This document shows positions 46,848-55,752 of a stretch of 64,000 nt of DNA, piece by piece. Source of the stretch: Acetobacteraceae bacterium H6797 (GTDB taxonomy: Bacteria > Pseudomonadota > Alphaproteobacteria > Acetobacterales > Acetobacteraceae); NCBI GenBank assembly GCA_015223225.1, contig JADFCQ010000004.1, positions 248,001 to 312,000 on the forward strand, given 5' to 3'. The position numbers and the translations under genes are program-made. The notes beneath the pieces were generated by a model. It had not been told where the DNA came from. It saw nothing but the letters and a program-made list of their open reading frames with translations, and ran no database searches. Within the stretch, counting starts at the first letter, position 1; each line of letters starts with the position of its first letter.

Positions 46848-48038
46848 TCAGCCGAAAGCGTTCAACCCGGTCTGTGCACGGCCGAGGATGAGGGCGTGGA
46901 CGTCGTGGGTGCCTTCGTAGGTGTTCACGGCTTCCAGGTTCATCGCATGGCGGATCACGTGATACTCGTCGGCGATGCCGTTGCCGCCGTGCATGTCACG
47001 CGCAACCCGCGCGATATCCAGCGCCTTGCCGCAGCTGTTGCGCTTGACCAGCGAGATCATCTCCGGCGCCACCTTGCCCTCGTCGAAGAGCCGGCCCACG
47101 CGCAGCACGCTCTGCAACCCGAGCGTGATCTCGGTCTGCATGTCGGCGAGCTTCTTCTGGATCAGCTGCGTGGCCGCCAGCGGCTTGCCGAACATCTTGC
47201 GGTTCAGCGTGTAGTCGCGCGCCGCGTGCCAGCAGAATTCGGCAGCACCCAGCGCGCCCCAGGCAATGCCGTAGCGCGCGCGGTTGAGGCAGCTGAACGG
47301 CCCGGCGAGGGACTTCACGCCCGGGAGCTTGTTCTCCTCGGGGACGAAAACCTCGTCCATCATGATCATGCCGGTGGTGGAGGCGCGGAGCGAGAATTTG
47401 CCCTCGATCTTCGGTGCGGTGAGGCCCTTCATGCCCTTTTCGAGAATGAAGCCGCGCAGGATGCCCTCATCGTCCTTCGCCCAGACGACGAAGACATCGG
47501 CGATGGGGGAATTGGTGATCCAGGTCTTGGAGCCGCTGAGCAGGTAGCCGCCATCGACCTTCTTGGCGCGGGTGCGCATCGAGGAAGGGTCGGAACCGGC
47601 ATCGGGCTCGGTCAGGCCGAAGCAGCCGACCCATTCGCCGCTGCGCAGCTTGGGGAGGAACTTCTCCTTCTGCGCCTCGGAGCCGAAGGCGTAGATCGGA
47701 TACATCACCAGGCTCGACTGCACCGAGAAGGCCGAGCGATAGCCGCTATCGACGCGCTCCACCTCGCGCGCGATCAACCCGTAGCTGACATAGCCGACGC
47801 CGGCGCAGCCATAGCCCTCGAGGGTCGCGCCCAGGAAGCCCTGCTCGCCGAACTCGTTCATGATCTCGCGGTGGAAGACCTCGTGGCGGTTCGCCTCGAG
47901 CACCCGCGACATCAGACGGTCCTGGCAGAAGGCGCGGGCCGCGTCGCGGATCATCCGCTCGTCTTCCGTCAGCTGCTCCTCCAGAAGCAGCGCGTCATCC
48001 CAGGCAAAGCTGGGGCGGCTCGGGCTCACGGCGTTCAT
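46848..48038 (-). CDS. gcdH: Glutaryl-CoA dehydrogenase (acyl-CoA dehydrogenase family)
   Basis: A 396-residue FAD enzyme that dehydrogenates and decarboxylates glutaryl-CoA to crotonyl-CoA in lysine/tryptophan breakdown. [19 protein letters not shown] and [18 protein letters not shown] are typical of GCDH rather than other acyl-CoA dehydrogenases. The catalytic Glu lies in [21 protein letters not shown] divergent LysR gene starts 94 bp away, the common gcdR-gcdH arrangement. Its product could feed the CoA-transferase pathway next door. Confidence 0.93.
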   Translation of the reverse strand: MNAVSPSRPSFAWDDALLLEEQLTEDERMIRDAARAFCQDRLMSRVLEANRHEVFHREIMNEFGEQGFLGATLEGYGCAGVGYVSYGLIAREVERVDSGYRSAFSVQSSLVMYPIYAFGSEAQKEKFLPKLRSGEWVGCFGLTEPDAGSDPSSMRTRAKKVDGGYLLSGSKTWITNSPIADVFVVWAKDDEGILRGFILEKGMKGLTAPKIEGKFSLRASTTGMIMMDEVFVPEENKLPGVKSLAGPFSCLNRARYGIAWGALGAAEFCWHAARDYTLNRKMFGKPLAATQLIQKKLADMQTEITLGLQSVLRVGRLFDEGKVAPEMISLVKRNSCGKALDIARVARDMHGGNGIADEYHVIRHAMNLEAVNTYEGTHDVHALILGRAQTGLNAFG

Positions 48039-48131
48039 GGATCGGTTTCCTCAATTCAGACCGTTGCCGGTCTAGCTCCGGCGGGTTTGCGAGGATATCA
48101 ATGATTTCTGCTGACTTGATGAGTATGGCTC

Positions 48132-49034
48132 ATGACCTTGTTGCGGCGGGGGCTGCTGCCCCCCTTGGGAGAGTTGACCGCCTTCGAGGCGGCGGCGCGG
48201 CATGCGAGCTTTACGCGGGCGGCGGAGGAGCTGTCGCTGACGCAGGGGGCGATCAGCCGGCTGATCAAGGCGTTGGAGGCGCGGCTGGCGATCATGCTCT
48301 TTGAGCGGGTGCGGCAGCGGGTGGTGCTGACCGAGGCGGGGCGGGCCTATCTGGCGGATATCGAGCCGCTGCTGGGCGCGCTGGGGGATGCAACGCAGCG
48401 GGCCATGTCGGCGGGCGGGGGCGAGGCAGTGCTGAACCTGGCGACGCTGCCGACCTTCGGGGCGCAGTGGCTGATCCCCCGCCTGCCGGGGTTTCTGGCG
48501 GCGCATCCGGGGGTGGTGGTGAACCTTTCGACGCGGGTGTTGCCGGTGGATTTCGCGCGGGAGGGGTTCGATGCGGCGATCCATGTGGGGCAGCCGAGCT
48601 GGCCGGGGGTGCGGGCGCTGCATCTGATGGATGAGGAGGTGATCCCCGTCGCGAGCCCTGGCTATCGGGAGGCGATGGGGCTGCGGGGGCCGGCGGATCT
48701 GGCGCGGGCGGTGTTGCTGCATCAGGCGACGCGGCCGATGGCCTGGGTGGATTGGTTCGCGGCGCAGGGGGTGGAGGCGGCGGGGTATCGGGGGCCGCGT
48801 TTCGAGCAGTTCGGGCTGGTGGCCGAGGCGGCGGCGGTGGGCATGGGCGTGGGGCTGCTGCCGCGCTTCCTGATCGAGGAGAAGCTGGCGGCGGGGCGGC
48901 TCGTGGTGCTGTCGGAGCGCGGGGTGAAGACCGGCGGCGCCTATTGGTTCGTGACGCCGGAGGGGAAGACGGCATCGCGCGCGCTGCGGGATTTCTCGGC
49001 CTGGATCGGGAGCGAGGCCCCTTCCCTCGCCTGA
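48132..49034 (+). CDS. LysR-family regulator divergent from gcdH (GcdR/GcvA-like)
   Basis: A 300-residue regulator. LGELTAFEAAARHASFTRAA and LSLTQGAISRLIKALEARLA form the winged helix-turn-helix of the GcvA subgroup. The effector domain includes VLNLATLPTFGAQWLIPRLP. The divergent position implies control of gcdH. Its 3' three-quarters (48292-49034) is covered on the other strand by the open frame of the pyruvyltransferase-like gene. Confidence 0.9.
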   Translation: MTLLRRGLLPPLGELTAFEAAARHASFTRAAEELSLTQGAISRLIKALEARLAIMLFERVRQRVVLTEAGRAYLADIEPLLGALGDATQRAMSAGGGEAVLNLATLPTFGAQWLIPRLPGFLAAHPGVVVNLSTRVLPVDFAREGFDAAIHVGQPSWPGVRALHLMDEEVIPVASPGYREAMGLRGPADLARAVLLHQATRPMAWVDWFAAQGVEAAGYRGPRFEQFGLVAEAAAVGMGVGLLPRFLIEEKLAAGRLVVLSERGVKTGGAYWFVTPEGKTASRALRDFSAWIGSEAPSLA

Positions 49035-50079
49035 CGCGTGGCGCGGAGGGCCGTGGCGGGGGGCGGGACAACATGTCGGGCGGCTCCAGGATGGCCATGT
49101 ATTCGGCTTTACCTCTGGATTTCCTCAGGGCCGCGCGGTGGAGCCAGTCGGACTGGGCCTCGGCGATCACCGTCCTGTCTTCCGGCGTGGCGGCCAAGAG
49201 GGCGGCCAGGGCGGCATCGGTGAGATGGCCGTCGCGATGGGCAGCGCGGAGCAGCATGCGGGGGCGCACCGAGAAGGGGCAGACCGTGAGGATCGGCAGC
49301 AGGGGCAGCGGGCGATAGGCGGGGGCGAGTTCCTCGCGATGGAGCGCGATGCCTTCGGCGACCGTGGTGGCGAAGCGGTTAGGCAGGCCGACGGAAGCGG
49401 CGAAATCGGCCCATTTGAAGGGCACGTCGAGATGGCCGGAATCGTAATAGGCGAAGGGGATGCCATAGGCGCAGGCGGCGATGGCGCCATGCAGGGCGTT
49501 GGTGAGGACGAAATCCGCGCCGCATAGGCGGTCGATGAAGCCCAGGATGGCGGCTTCGCTGCGGGGGATGGCGGCGCTGAGGACGTGGTCGGCGCCGGTT
49601 TCGGCCTGGATCTGCTCCAGGGGCTTCGGCTCGAGCATATGCACGATGCAGAGCGAGCCGCTGCCGCCCCGGGGCGTGACCGGGTGCAGCAGGGGCAGAA
49701 GCAGACCAGGGTCGCCGAGGAGGGTGTCGGCGGGAAGGCCGAGGGCGTCGCGGGAGAGCGGGCCGCGGATGCCGAAGAAGCGGGCGTGGTTCCGGGCCCA
49801 GTCGGAAAGGGCTTCCTCGTTGCGAAGGCCGCAGCCCCAGAACGCGACGATGCCTTTCTCAGGCGGGATCTGGAGGCGCTGAAGATCCTCGCGCATCTGG
49901 TGTTCGCCGATGACGCTGCCGATGAGGTGGAAGGCGTCGGCGGGGTAGTTGGGTAGGATCAGTAGGCGATCGAGGAAGAATTCGGTGAGGAAATCGCCGA
50001 AATTCTGCCCCTCCCCGAGGTCGGCCTGACGCCAGTAGCGGACAGGATGGTGGCGGCTGGCGCTCAGGAAGCGCGTCAT
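48292..50079 (-). CDS. Polysaccharide pyruvyltransferase-like protein with antisense C-terminal run-on
   Basis: The first about 335 residues (50079 down to roughly 49070) are a real domain: GQNFGDFLTEFFLDRLL, SVIGEHQMREDLQRL, GIRGPLSRDALGLPADTLLGD and LTNALHGAIAACAYGIPFAY are marks of polysaccharide pyruvyl transferases that decorate exopolysaccharide. The frame then lacks a stop codon and continues for about 250 residues of Pro/Ala/Arg/Ser-rich sequence antisense to the LysR gene. That tail is almost surely not selected protein. The original stop was probably lost by mutation near 49,040, or a frameshift lies there. The annotated end is only where the frame closes. Confidence 0.6.
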   Translation of the reverse strand: MTRFLSASRHHPVRYWRQADLGEGQNFGDFLTEFFLDRLLILPNYPADAFHLIGSVIGEHQMREDLQRLQIPPEKGIVAFWGCGLRNEEALSDWARNHARFFGIRGPLSRDALGLPADTLLGDPGLLLPLLHPVTPRGGSGSLCIVHMLEPKPLEQIQAETGADHVLSAAIPRSEAAILGFIDRLCGADFVLTNALHGAIAACAYGIPFAYYDSGHLDVPFKWADFAASVGLPNRFATTVAEGIALHREELAPAYRPLPLLPILTVCPFSVRPRMLLRAAHRDGHLTDAALAALLAATPEDRTVIAEAQSDWLHRAALRKSRGKAEYMAILEPPDMLSRPPPRPSAPRVRRGKGPRSRSRPRNPAARAMPSSPPASRTNRRRRSSPRAPTAPRAAPPPASPRSGSAAAAPRPCPPPPPRPPARTARNAAPDTPPPPPPAPRTNPPRPSAASPDAATPPAPDPPAPAAPSPPDSQGSRRGSPPHPSDAAPAPPASSAAPHGSPHRTPPARNPPATPASKGSPPPPDAPPETPAGGGSATAPRRSAASPGSALPRPRPPTWPAALHPPARPAAARYPPDRPAPPRSAPPAAAPAQRA

Positions 50080-50164
50080 GGGTGGAGGAAGCCCGCTCGT
50101 TTCGGTCAGGGCTTATTCTACACGATAAAACGCCTGTCGGAATGGTATGGATTCGTTTTGGTTC

Positions 50165-53100
50165 CTATTCGGCAGGTGCCAGGGCCAGGGTGCGGCGGCG
50201 CGAGGGGCGGCGCAGCGCCATGGCGTAGAGGGCCGGGACGACGAGGAGCGTGGCAACGGTCGCGATCATGAGGCCGCCGATCATCGCGATGGCCATCGGC
50301 CCCCAGAAGGGCGAGAGGGTCAGCGGGATGAAGGCGAGGATGGCGGCGAGCGCGGTGAGGATCACCGGGCGGGCGCGGCGGACGGTGCTTTCGATGATGG
50401 CGTCGCGCAGCGGGGCGCCGGCTTCGAGATCCTGCCGGACCTGATCGACCAGGATCAGGGTGTTGCGCATGATCATGCCCGCGAGGGCGATGACGCCGAG
50501 CAATGCGACGAAGCCGAAGGGCGCGCCGGTGACGAGCAGTGCTGCGGCCGCGCCGGGGATGCCGAGCGGGGCCGTGGCGAGGACCAGGGCGGTGCGGCCG
50601 AGATGGCGGAGCTGGATCATCAGGATCAGCACCATGACCATGCCCATGACGGGGAAGAGCACGAAGAGGCTGGCATTGGCCTTGGCGGATTCCTCGGCCG
50701 CGCCGCCCGCCTCGATGCGGTAGCCGGGCGGGAAATTGGCCTGGAGCGCTGCCATGCGCGGCAGGAAGGCGGCCGTCACGTCGGGGGCCTGGAAGCCGGG
50801 TTGGATATCGGCACGGACGGTGAGGAAGCCTTCGCGATTGCGGCGCCAGAGGATGGGCTCCTCCATGACCGTCTCGACGCGGGCGATCTGCGAGAGGGGC
50901 ACGGCGCCGGCGGGGGTCATGATGGAGAGGTCGGGCAAGCTCTCGACCGAGAGGCGCTCGGAGGGCGGGGCGCGGAGGATGACGGCGACGAGGCGCGTGC
51001 CCTCGCGCAACTGGGTGGCGGTGGCGCCGGAGAGCAGGGTCTGCAGCGAGGTGGCGAGGCTTTCGGGCGTCAAGCCGAGCTGGGCGGCACGGTCAGGGTC
51101 GAGCGCCAGGCGCAGCGCGGGGGCGCGCTCGCCCCAGGCGAGCTGGACGTCGCGCGAGCCGGGGGTGGTGCGAAGCTCGGCCATGACGGTATCGGCCAGG
51201 CGGCGCAGTTCCACCGGATCGGGGCCCAGGACGCGGAATTGCACGGGGTAGCCCACGGGCGGGCCGAAATCGAGGCGGGAGACGCGGACGCGGGCCTCGG
51301 GGAAGGCACCGGAATTGACCAGGGCGATGAGCCTTTCGCGCAGGCGTTCGCGGGCCGCGATATCGGGCGTCTGGATGACGATCTTGGCGAAGGCGGTATT
51401 CGGCAGGTCGGGGTTCAGGGCGAGGAAGAAGCGCGGGGCGCCGGCGCCGAGATAGGTGGTGACGACGGGCGCATCGGGGTCGTCCTTCAGGATGGCCTCG
51501 ATGCGATGGGCGAGCGCGTCGGTGGCTTCGAGCCCGGCGCCGGCGCGCAGGTCGATATCGACGAGGAGTTCGAGCCGCTGGGAGACGGGGAAGAATTGCT
51601 GCTTCACCGCGCCCATGCCGACGAAGCCCAGGAGGAGCGTGGCGACGGCGGCGCCCGTGACGAGCCAGCGCCAGTTCACGCACCAGCCGACGACCGCGCG
51701 GAAGGCCCGGTAGAGGCGGCCGTCATAGGGATCGTGATGGGTATGGCCGGGCTTCACCCGCAGCAGCTTCACGCCGAGCCAGGGGGTGAAGACGACGGCG
51801 ACCAGCCAGGAGGCGATGAGGGCGGCCCCCACGACCCAGAAAATGCCGCCCGCATATTCGCCCGAGGTGGAATTGGCGAAGCCGACGGGGATGAAGCCCG
51901 CGACGGTGACGAGGGTGCCGGAGAGCATGGGGCCGGCGGTCGAGGTCCAGGCGAAGCCGGCGGCTTTCACCTTGTCCCACCCTTCTTCGAGTTTCACCAC
52001 CATGGCCTCGATGGCGATGATGGCATCGTCCACCAGCAGGCCAAGGGCGAGGATGAGGGCGCCGAGGCTGATGCGCTCCAGCTCCGTGCCCCACCAGAAG
52101 AGGCAGACCATCACCGCCGAGAGGGTGAGCGGGACCGAGAGGGCCACGATGATGCCCGCCGAAAGGCCGAGCGAGAGGAAGGAGATGAGCAGCACCACGC
52201 CGATGGCGGCGGCGAATTTCATCAGGAATTCGGAGACGCTTTCCTGCACCACATGGGGCTGGTCGGCGATGGGGGTGAGCTTCAGCCCGGCGGGGAGATC
52301 GGCGCGGATTTCGGCGAGCGCCGTCTTGAGGGATTCGCCCAGGGTGAGGACGTTCTCGCCCTTGCGCTTGGCGACGGCGAGCAGCACGGCCCCCTCCCCG
52401 TCCTGGCGGATGGCGCGCTGGGCCGGGTCCTGCAGGCCGCGGGTGACGGTGGCGATATCGCCCAGGCGGATGGAGAGGCCATTGGCGGCGATGGGGACGT
52501 TGCGGATGGCGGCGAGCCCGTCGAGCCCGCCATCGACGCGGAGGTTGAGGCGGGTATTGCCGGTCTCGATCGTGCCGGCGGGGGCGACGGGGTTGTGCCG
52601 CGCCAGGGCCTCCATCACCGCCTGGGGCGTAATGCCGAGGGTGGCGAGGCGGGCATGCGAGATCTCGACATTGACCTGCTGCGGCTGCTCGCCCTGGAGC
52701 ATGACCTTCTCGACGCCCGGGACGCGGAGCAGGCGCAGGCGGAGCTTCTCGGCCTGGCGGGTGAGCTCGGCATTATCGGCGCCGGTCAGGGCCAGGACGG
52801 CGGAATAGACGTCGCCATATTCATCGTCGAAGAAGGGGCCCTGGACGCCTTGCGGCAGGGTGGCGCGGATGTCGCCGACCTTCTTGCGGACCTGGTACCA
52901 CATCTCGGGCACCTGGCGGGGCGGCGTGGTATCGCGCAGCAGGATGGTGATGACGGTATTGCCGGCCTGGGAATAGGTCTCGGTACGGTCGAGCCAGGCG
53001 AGATCCTGCAGCTTGCTCTCGATGCGGTCGGCGACCTGGGACTGCATTTCCTCGGCCGTGGCGCCGGGCCAGGCGGCGGAGACGACCATGACCTTCAGGG

Positions 53101-53233
53101 TGAAAGACGGGTCTTCCGCGCGGCCGAGCTTGTTCCAGGCGAAGGCGCCGATGCCGAGCAGCAGCACCAGCAGGAAGCCGGTGAGGACGCCATTGCGGAC
53201 GGCGAGGATGGAGAGGTTGAAACGGTCCTTCAT
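50165..53233 (-). CDS. RND-family efflux pump, inner-membrane permease
   Basis: A 1022-residue proton-driven exporter of the AcrB/MexF superfamily, with 12 helices and two large periplasmic loops. It opens FNLSILAVRNGVLTGFLLVL. GLLVDDAIIAIEAMVVKLEE in helix 4 holds the paired Asp residues of proton relay. ALAGMIMRNTLILVDQVRQD in the second half is the mirrored motif. It resembles the MdtB/VexF-like group. It is 14 bp downstream of the adaptor gene. No outer-membrane factor is encoded here, so it must borrow one. Likely controlled by the TetR gene upstream. Confidence 0.93.
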   Translation of the reverse strand: MKDRFNLSILAVRNGVLTGFLLVLLLGIGAFAWNKLGRAEDPSFTLKVMVVSAAWPGATAEEMQSQVADRIESKLQDLAWLDRTETYSQAGNTVITILLRDTTPPRQVPEMWYQVRKKVGDIRATLPQGVQGPFFDDEYGDVYSAVLALTGADNAELTRQAEKLRLRLLRVPGVEKVMLQGEQPQQVNVEISHARLATLGITPQAVMEALARHNPVAPAGTIETGNTRLNLRVDGGLDGLAAIRNVPIAANGLSIRLGDIATVTRGLQDPAQRAIRQDGEGAVLLAVAKRKGENVLTLGESLKTALAEIRADLPAGLKLTPIADQPHVVQESVSEFLMKFAAAIGVVLLISFLSLGLSAGIIVALSVPLTLSAVMVCLFWWGTELERISLGALILALGLLVDDAIIAIEAMVVKLEEGWDKVKAAGFAWTSTAGPMLSGTLVTVAGFIPVGFANSTSGEYAGGIFWVVGAALIASWLVAVVFTPWLGVKLLRVKPGHTHHDPYDGRLYRAFRAVVGWCVNWRWLVTGAAVATLLLGFVGMGAVKQQFFPVSQRLELLVDIDLRAGAGLEATDALAHRIEAILKDDPDAPVVTTYLGAGAPRFFLALNPDLPNTAFAKIVIQTPDIAARERLRERLIALVNSGAFPEARVRVSRLDFGPPVGYPVQFRVLGPDPVELRRLADTVMAELRTTPGSRDVQLAWGERAPALRLALDPDRAAQLGLTPESLATSLQTLLSGATATQLREGTRLVAVILRAPPSERLSVESLPDLSIMTPAGAVPLSQIARVETVMEEPILWRRNREGFLTVRADIQPGFQAPDVTAAFLPRMAALQANFPPGYRIEAGGAAEESAKANASLFVLFPVMGMVMVLILMIQLRHLGRTALVLATAPLGIPGAAAALLVTGAPFGFVALLGVIALAGMIMRNTLILVDQVRQDLEAGAPLRDAIIESTVRRARPVILTALAAILAFIPLTLSPFWGPMAIAMIGGLMIATVATLLVVPALYAMALRRPSRRRTLALAPAE

Positions 53234-53247
53234 GGCGCCCTCCCCGC

Positions 53248-54345
53248 TCAGCGCAGCGTGGCGGCGAGGCGCGTCTCGATGATCCGGACGGGGTGGCCGG
53301 GATCGAGAAGCTGGGGGCCGAGGGCGACGATGCGGTCGCCGGTATTGAGCGCCGCATTGCCGCGCGGGGCGAGGCGGACGGTGGTTTCCGAGGCGCCGAG
53401 CACCTGCACCGGCACCGCTTCGGCACGGTTGTTGGTGACGCGCCAGACGATGGGGCCCTCGCCGCGATCATGCAGGGCGGAGAGCGGGAGGGTGGCGGCT
53501 TCCGTCGCCTTGCCGGCGAGGTGGATGGTACCGGTCATGCCCAGGGCGAGCCAGTCGGGCGGCTGGGGCAGCGTGAAGCGGGCCTGGTAGGTGCGGAGAT
53601 TGGTCTCGGCCTGGGGCGCGACTTCGCGCAGCGTGACCGGCAGGCGCTCGCCGGGGCGGGACCAGAATTCGGCGGTGGCGCGGGATTCGTTGAGCAGCGG
53701 CAGCGCGCTTTCAGGAACCGGGACGACCAGTTCGCGCTCGGCCGTCTCGGCGAGGCGCAGGACGGGGGTGCCTTCGGAGACGACCTGGCCGGTTTCGGCG
53801 AGGAGCGCGGTGACGACGCCATCGGCGGGCGCGCGAAGCTCGGCATAGGAGAGGCGGTTGCGGGCGAGTTCGAGCCCGGCTTGGGCGGAGGTGACGGCCT
53901 CGGCGGCGGCACGGGCGGTGGCCTGGCGCTGATCGTCGAAGGCGGCGGCGACATGACCGGCGGCAAGCAGGGTGCGGGAGCGGCCGGCCTCGGCGGCGGC
54001 GTTGCGGGCGGTGGCCTGGGCGGAGGCGAGCTGGGCCTCGGCCTGGCGTGCGGCCAGCACGAGATCGGCCGGATCGAGCCGCGCGAGGAGATCGCCCTTA
54101 CGGACCTGCTGGCCGACCTCGATGCGGCGCTCCGTCATGCGGCCGGTGGCGCGGAAGGCGATATCGGCCTCGCGGCGCGGACGGAGAGTGCCGGTAAGGC
54201 TGCGCGCGGGCTCCAGCGGCTGCATGGCCACCACCGCGACCTGAACGGGGCGCGGCGGCTCGGGCGGCGGAGCGGAAGCTTCGGCTTCGGGCTTGCAGGC
54301 CGCGAGGGGCAGCAGGGCGAGGGCCGCGAAGAGAGGACGGCGCAT
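53248..54345 (-). CDS. RND efflux periplasmic adaptor (membrane fusion protein), lipoprotein
   Basis: A 365-residue HlyD-like adaptor that links the permease to an outer-membrane channel. RRPLFAALALLPLAAC is a lipoprotein signal with Cys17. RPRREADIAFRATGRMTERR and VGQQVRKGDLLARLDPADL form the lipoyl half. A coiled coil follows (LAARQAEAQLASAQATARNA), then ELRAPADGVVTALLAETGQVV. Normal length. It sits between tetR and the permease gene. Confidence 0.92.
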   Translation of the reverse strand: MRRPLFAALALLPLAACKPEAEASAPPPEPPRPVQVAVVAMQPLEPARSLTGTLRPRREADIAFRATGRMTERRIEVGQQVRKGDLLARLDPADLVLAARQAEAQLASAQATARNAAAEAGRSRTLLAAGHVAAAFDDQRQATARAAAEAVTSAQAGLELARNRLSYAELRAPADGVVTALLAETGQVVSEGTPVLRLAETAERELVVPVPESALPLLNESRATAEFWSRPGERLPVTLREVAPQAETNLRTYQARFTLPQPPDWLALGMTGTIHLAGKATEAATLPLSALHDRGEGPIVWRVTNNRAEAVPVQVLGASETTVRLAPRGNAALNTGDRIVALGPQLLDPGHPVRIIETRLAATLR

Positions 54346-54386
54346 GGGGGAGTCTCCGGTGGGTTGGCCGGAGATTTATATATCGA

Positions 54387-54410
54387 CTGATGAAAGTCAA
54401 TAATCGTCAG
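54387..54410. promoter_or_regulatory. Candidate TetR operator upstream of the efflux genes
   Basis: CTGATGA (54387-54393) and TCGTCAG (54404-54410) are inverted repeats with one mismatch and a 10-bp spacer. The half-site TGATGA recurs in the dyad upstream of tetR (55112-55126). It lies 42 bp before the adaptor start, in an AT-rich promoter-like stretch (TATATATC nearby). Confidence 0.45.
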
Positions 54411-54424
54411 TGTTCAGGAATCAG

Positions 54425-55105
54425 CTAGGCGGCGAGGCCCCTCAGGAGGAGGGAGACGGTAGCGTCGAGGCGCTCGGTGAGGATTTCGGGTGTTTCGCCA
54501 AGGCTGGTAGCGCATTGCTCGAGCAGGAGGGGATGCTTCCAGAGGACGACGCAAGTGGTGCAGACATCGGCGAGGCTCACCGGGTCGCCAGGACGGAATT
54601 CGCCGCTGGCGATGCCCTCCTCGATCAGGCGGACCATCAGGGCCTGTTCGTGTTCTATATAGCGGTCGATCACCTCCCAGTGCTCTTCAAGGGCGGCGGC
54701 GACCATGTCGTGCATCCGCTTCTCCCGGAAAAAGCTGGAGAGGAAGGCGGTGAAGTAATGGTGGCAGACGCGGCGGAAGCGCTCGCCCGCCGAGCCCTCG
54801 CCATTCACCACCGCCTCGGCGCCCGCGGCGATGGCGCCCAGGAGCCGGGCGCAGATGGCCTCGTTGATGGCGCTTTTCGAGGGGAAGAAGCGGTAGACAT
54901 TGGCGGGGGACATGCCCAGTTCCCGCGCGATATCCGCCACCGCCGTCTTCTGGTAGCCCATGGTGCGGAAGAGGCTCTCGGCCGTATCGGCGATGCGGGT
55001 GCGGGTGGCCTCGGCCTTGCGCTGCGCCTCCGTGGTGGGGGGCGCCGGGCGGCGGGATTCCGGCAGGAAGGCGATGGGGGCGGGCGGCGTGGGGCTGTCT
55101 GTCAT
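54425..55105 (-). CDS. TetR/AcrR-family transcriptional repressor
   Basis: A 226-residue regulator. TRIADTAESLFRTMGYQKTA and VADIARELGMSPANVYRFFP are the TetR helix-turn-helix. The remainder is the helical ligand-binding domain. It is followed on the same strand by the adaptor and permease after a 79-bp gap that contains a second promoter-like site. It most probably represses the pump until an exported compound binds. Confidence 0.92.
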   Translation of the reverse strand: MTDSPTPPAPIAFLPESRRPAPPTTEAQRKAEATRTRIADTAESLFRTMGYQKTAVADIARELGMSPANVYRFFPSKSAINEAICARLLGAIAAGAEAVVNGEGSAGERFRRVCHHYFTAFLSSFFREKRMHDMVAAALEEHWEVIDRYIEHEQALMVRLIEEGIASGEFRPGDPVSLADVCTTCVVLWKHPLLLEQCATSLGETPEILTERLDATVSLLLRGLAA

Positions 55106-55111
55106 GGCAGA

Positions 55112-55126
55112 TGATGAATATCATCA
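55112..55126. promoter_or_regulatory. Candidate TetR operator upstream of tetR
   Basis: TGATGA-ATA-TCATCA is a perfect 6-3-6 palindrome just before the tetR start (55105). It shares the TGATGA half-site with the dyad at 54387-54410, consistent with one repressor acting on both promoters. Confidence 0.5.
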
Positions 55127-55229
55127 GCCGTCAATGATATCAAAAGCAGTTTGGCTTGGCGCGCGGCTTGCTCCGGGGCGGGGCGCACCCCATCCTGCAT
55201 CCAAGACCCCTTATCCGTGAGGCCAGACC

Positions 55230-55643
55230 ATGAGCGTTCCCGACATTTCCCCTGCCGATGCCTGGGGGGCCCTCCTCTCGACGCCCGAGGCGATGCTGGT
55301 GGATGTGCGGACGGATGCGGAGTGGAATTTCGTGGGTCTGCCGGATCTGAGCAGCACGGGGAAGCAGCCGGTGCTGATCCCCTGGCAGGTCTATCCGACC
55401 ATGCAGGTGAATACCTCCTTCACGGAGCATATGGCCAAGGCGGGGCTGACGCCGCTGCACCACGTCTATTTCCTCTGCCGCTCGGGCGCGCGCTCTCTGG
55501 CGGCGGCGCAGGCGGCCAAGGCGGCGGGCTTCGCGCATGTTTATAACGTGGCCGATGGCTTCGAGGGCCCGCCGGATGCCGAGGGGCATCGGGGCAATGT
55601 GGCGGGCTGGAAGGCGAGCGAGCTGCCCTGGCGGCAGCGCTAG
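55230..55643 (+). CDS. Rhodanese-like domain protein
   Basis: A 137-residue single-domain sulfurtransferase-like protein. AMLVDVRTDAEWNFVGLPDL is the CH2A motif and VYFLCRSGARSLAAAQAAKA holds the catalytic Cys loop (CRSGARS). No signal peptide. The likely role is sulfane-sulfur transfer in the cytoplasm; the partner is unknown. Its TAG stop codon is part of the interspersed repeat that follows (55640-55746). Confidence 0.9.
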   Translation: MSVPDISPADAWGALLSTPEAMLVDVRTDAEWNFVGLPDLSSTGKQPVLIPWQVYPTMQVNTSFTEHMAKAGLTPLHHVYFLCRSGARSLAAAQAAKAAGFAHVYNVADGFEGPPDAEGHRGNVAGWKASELPWRQR

Positions 55644-55746
55644 AGCATTTCCGGCGAACTCGCGTTCACCAGAAACGCTCTAGCTCGTTGTTTTACGAGC
55701 ATCTTCACCTTTTCGGATGCACGCATCCGAGCAGGATCTGCTCTAG
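55640..55746. repeat. 107-bp interspersed repeat with CTAGAGCA/TGCTCTAG ends
   Basis: The ends CTAGAGCA (55640-55647) and TGCTCTAG (55739-55746) are perfect inverted repeats. Inside are more short stems (GAAACGCTCTAG, GCTCGTTGTTTTACGAGC, CGGATGCACGCATCCG). Elements with the same AGAGCATTTCC and TTTTACGAGCAT stretches are widespread in alphaproteobacteria as extragenic palindromic repeats. It separates the rhodanese gene from the convergent carbonic anhydrase gene and supplies the rhodanese stop codon. Confidence 0.72.
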
Positions 55747-55752
55747 GGCTGT

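Noticed and set aside
50147..53590. An 1147-codon open frame on the plus strand
   Set aside because: It lies wholly opposite the RND permease and adaptor genes, whose domains are unmistakable. It reflects GC-rich codon usage without stops.
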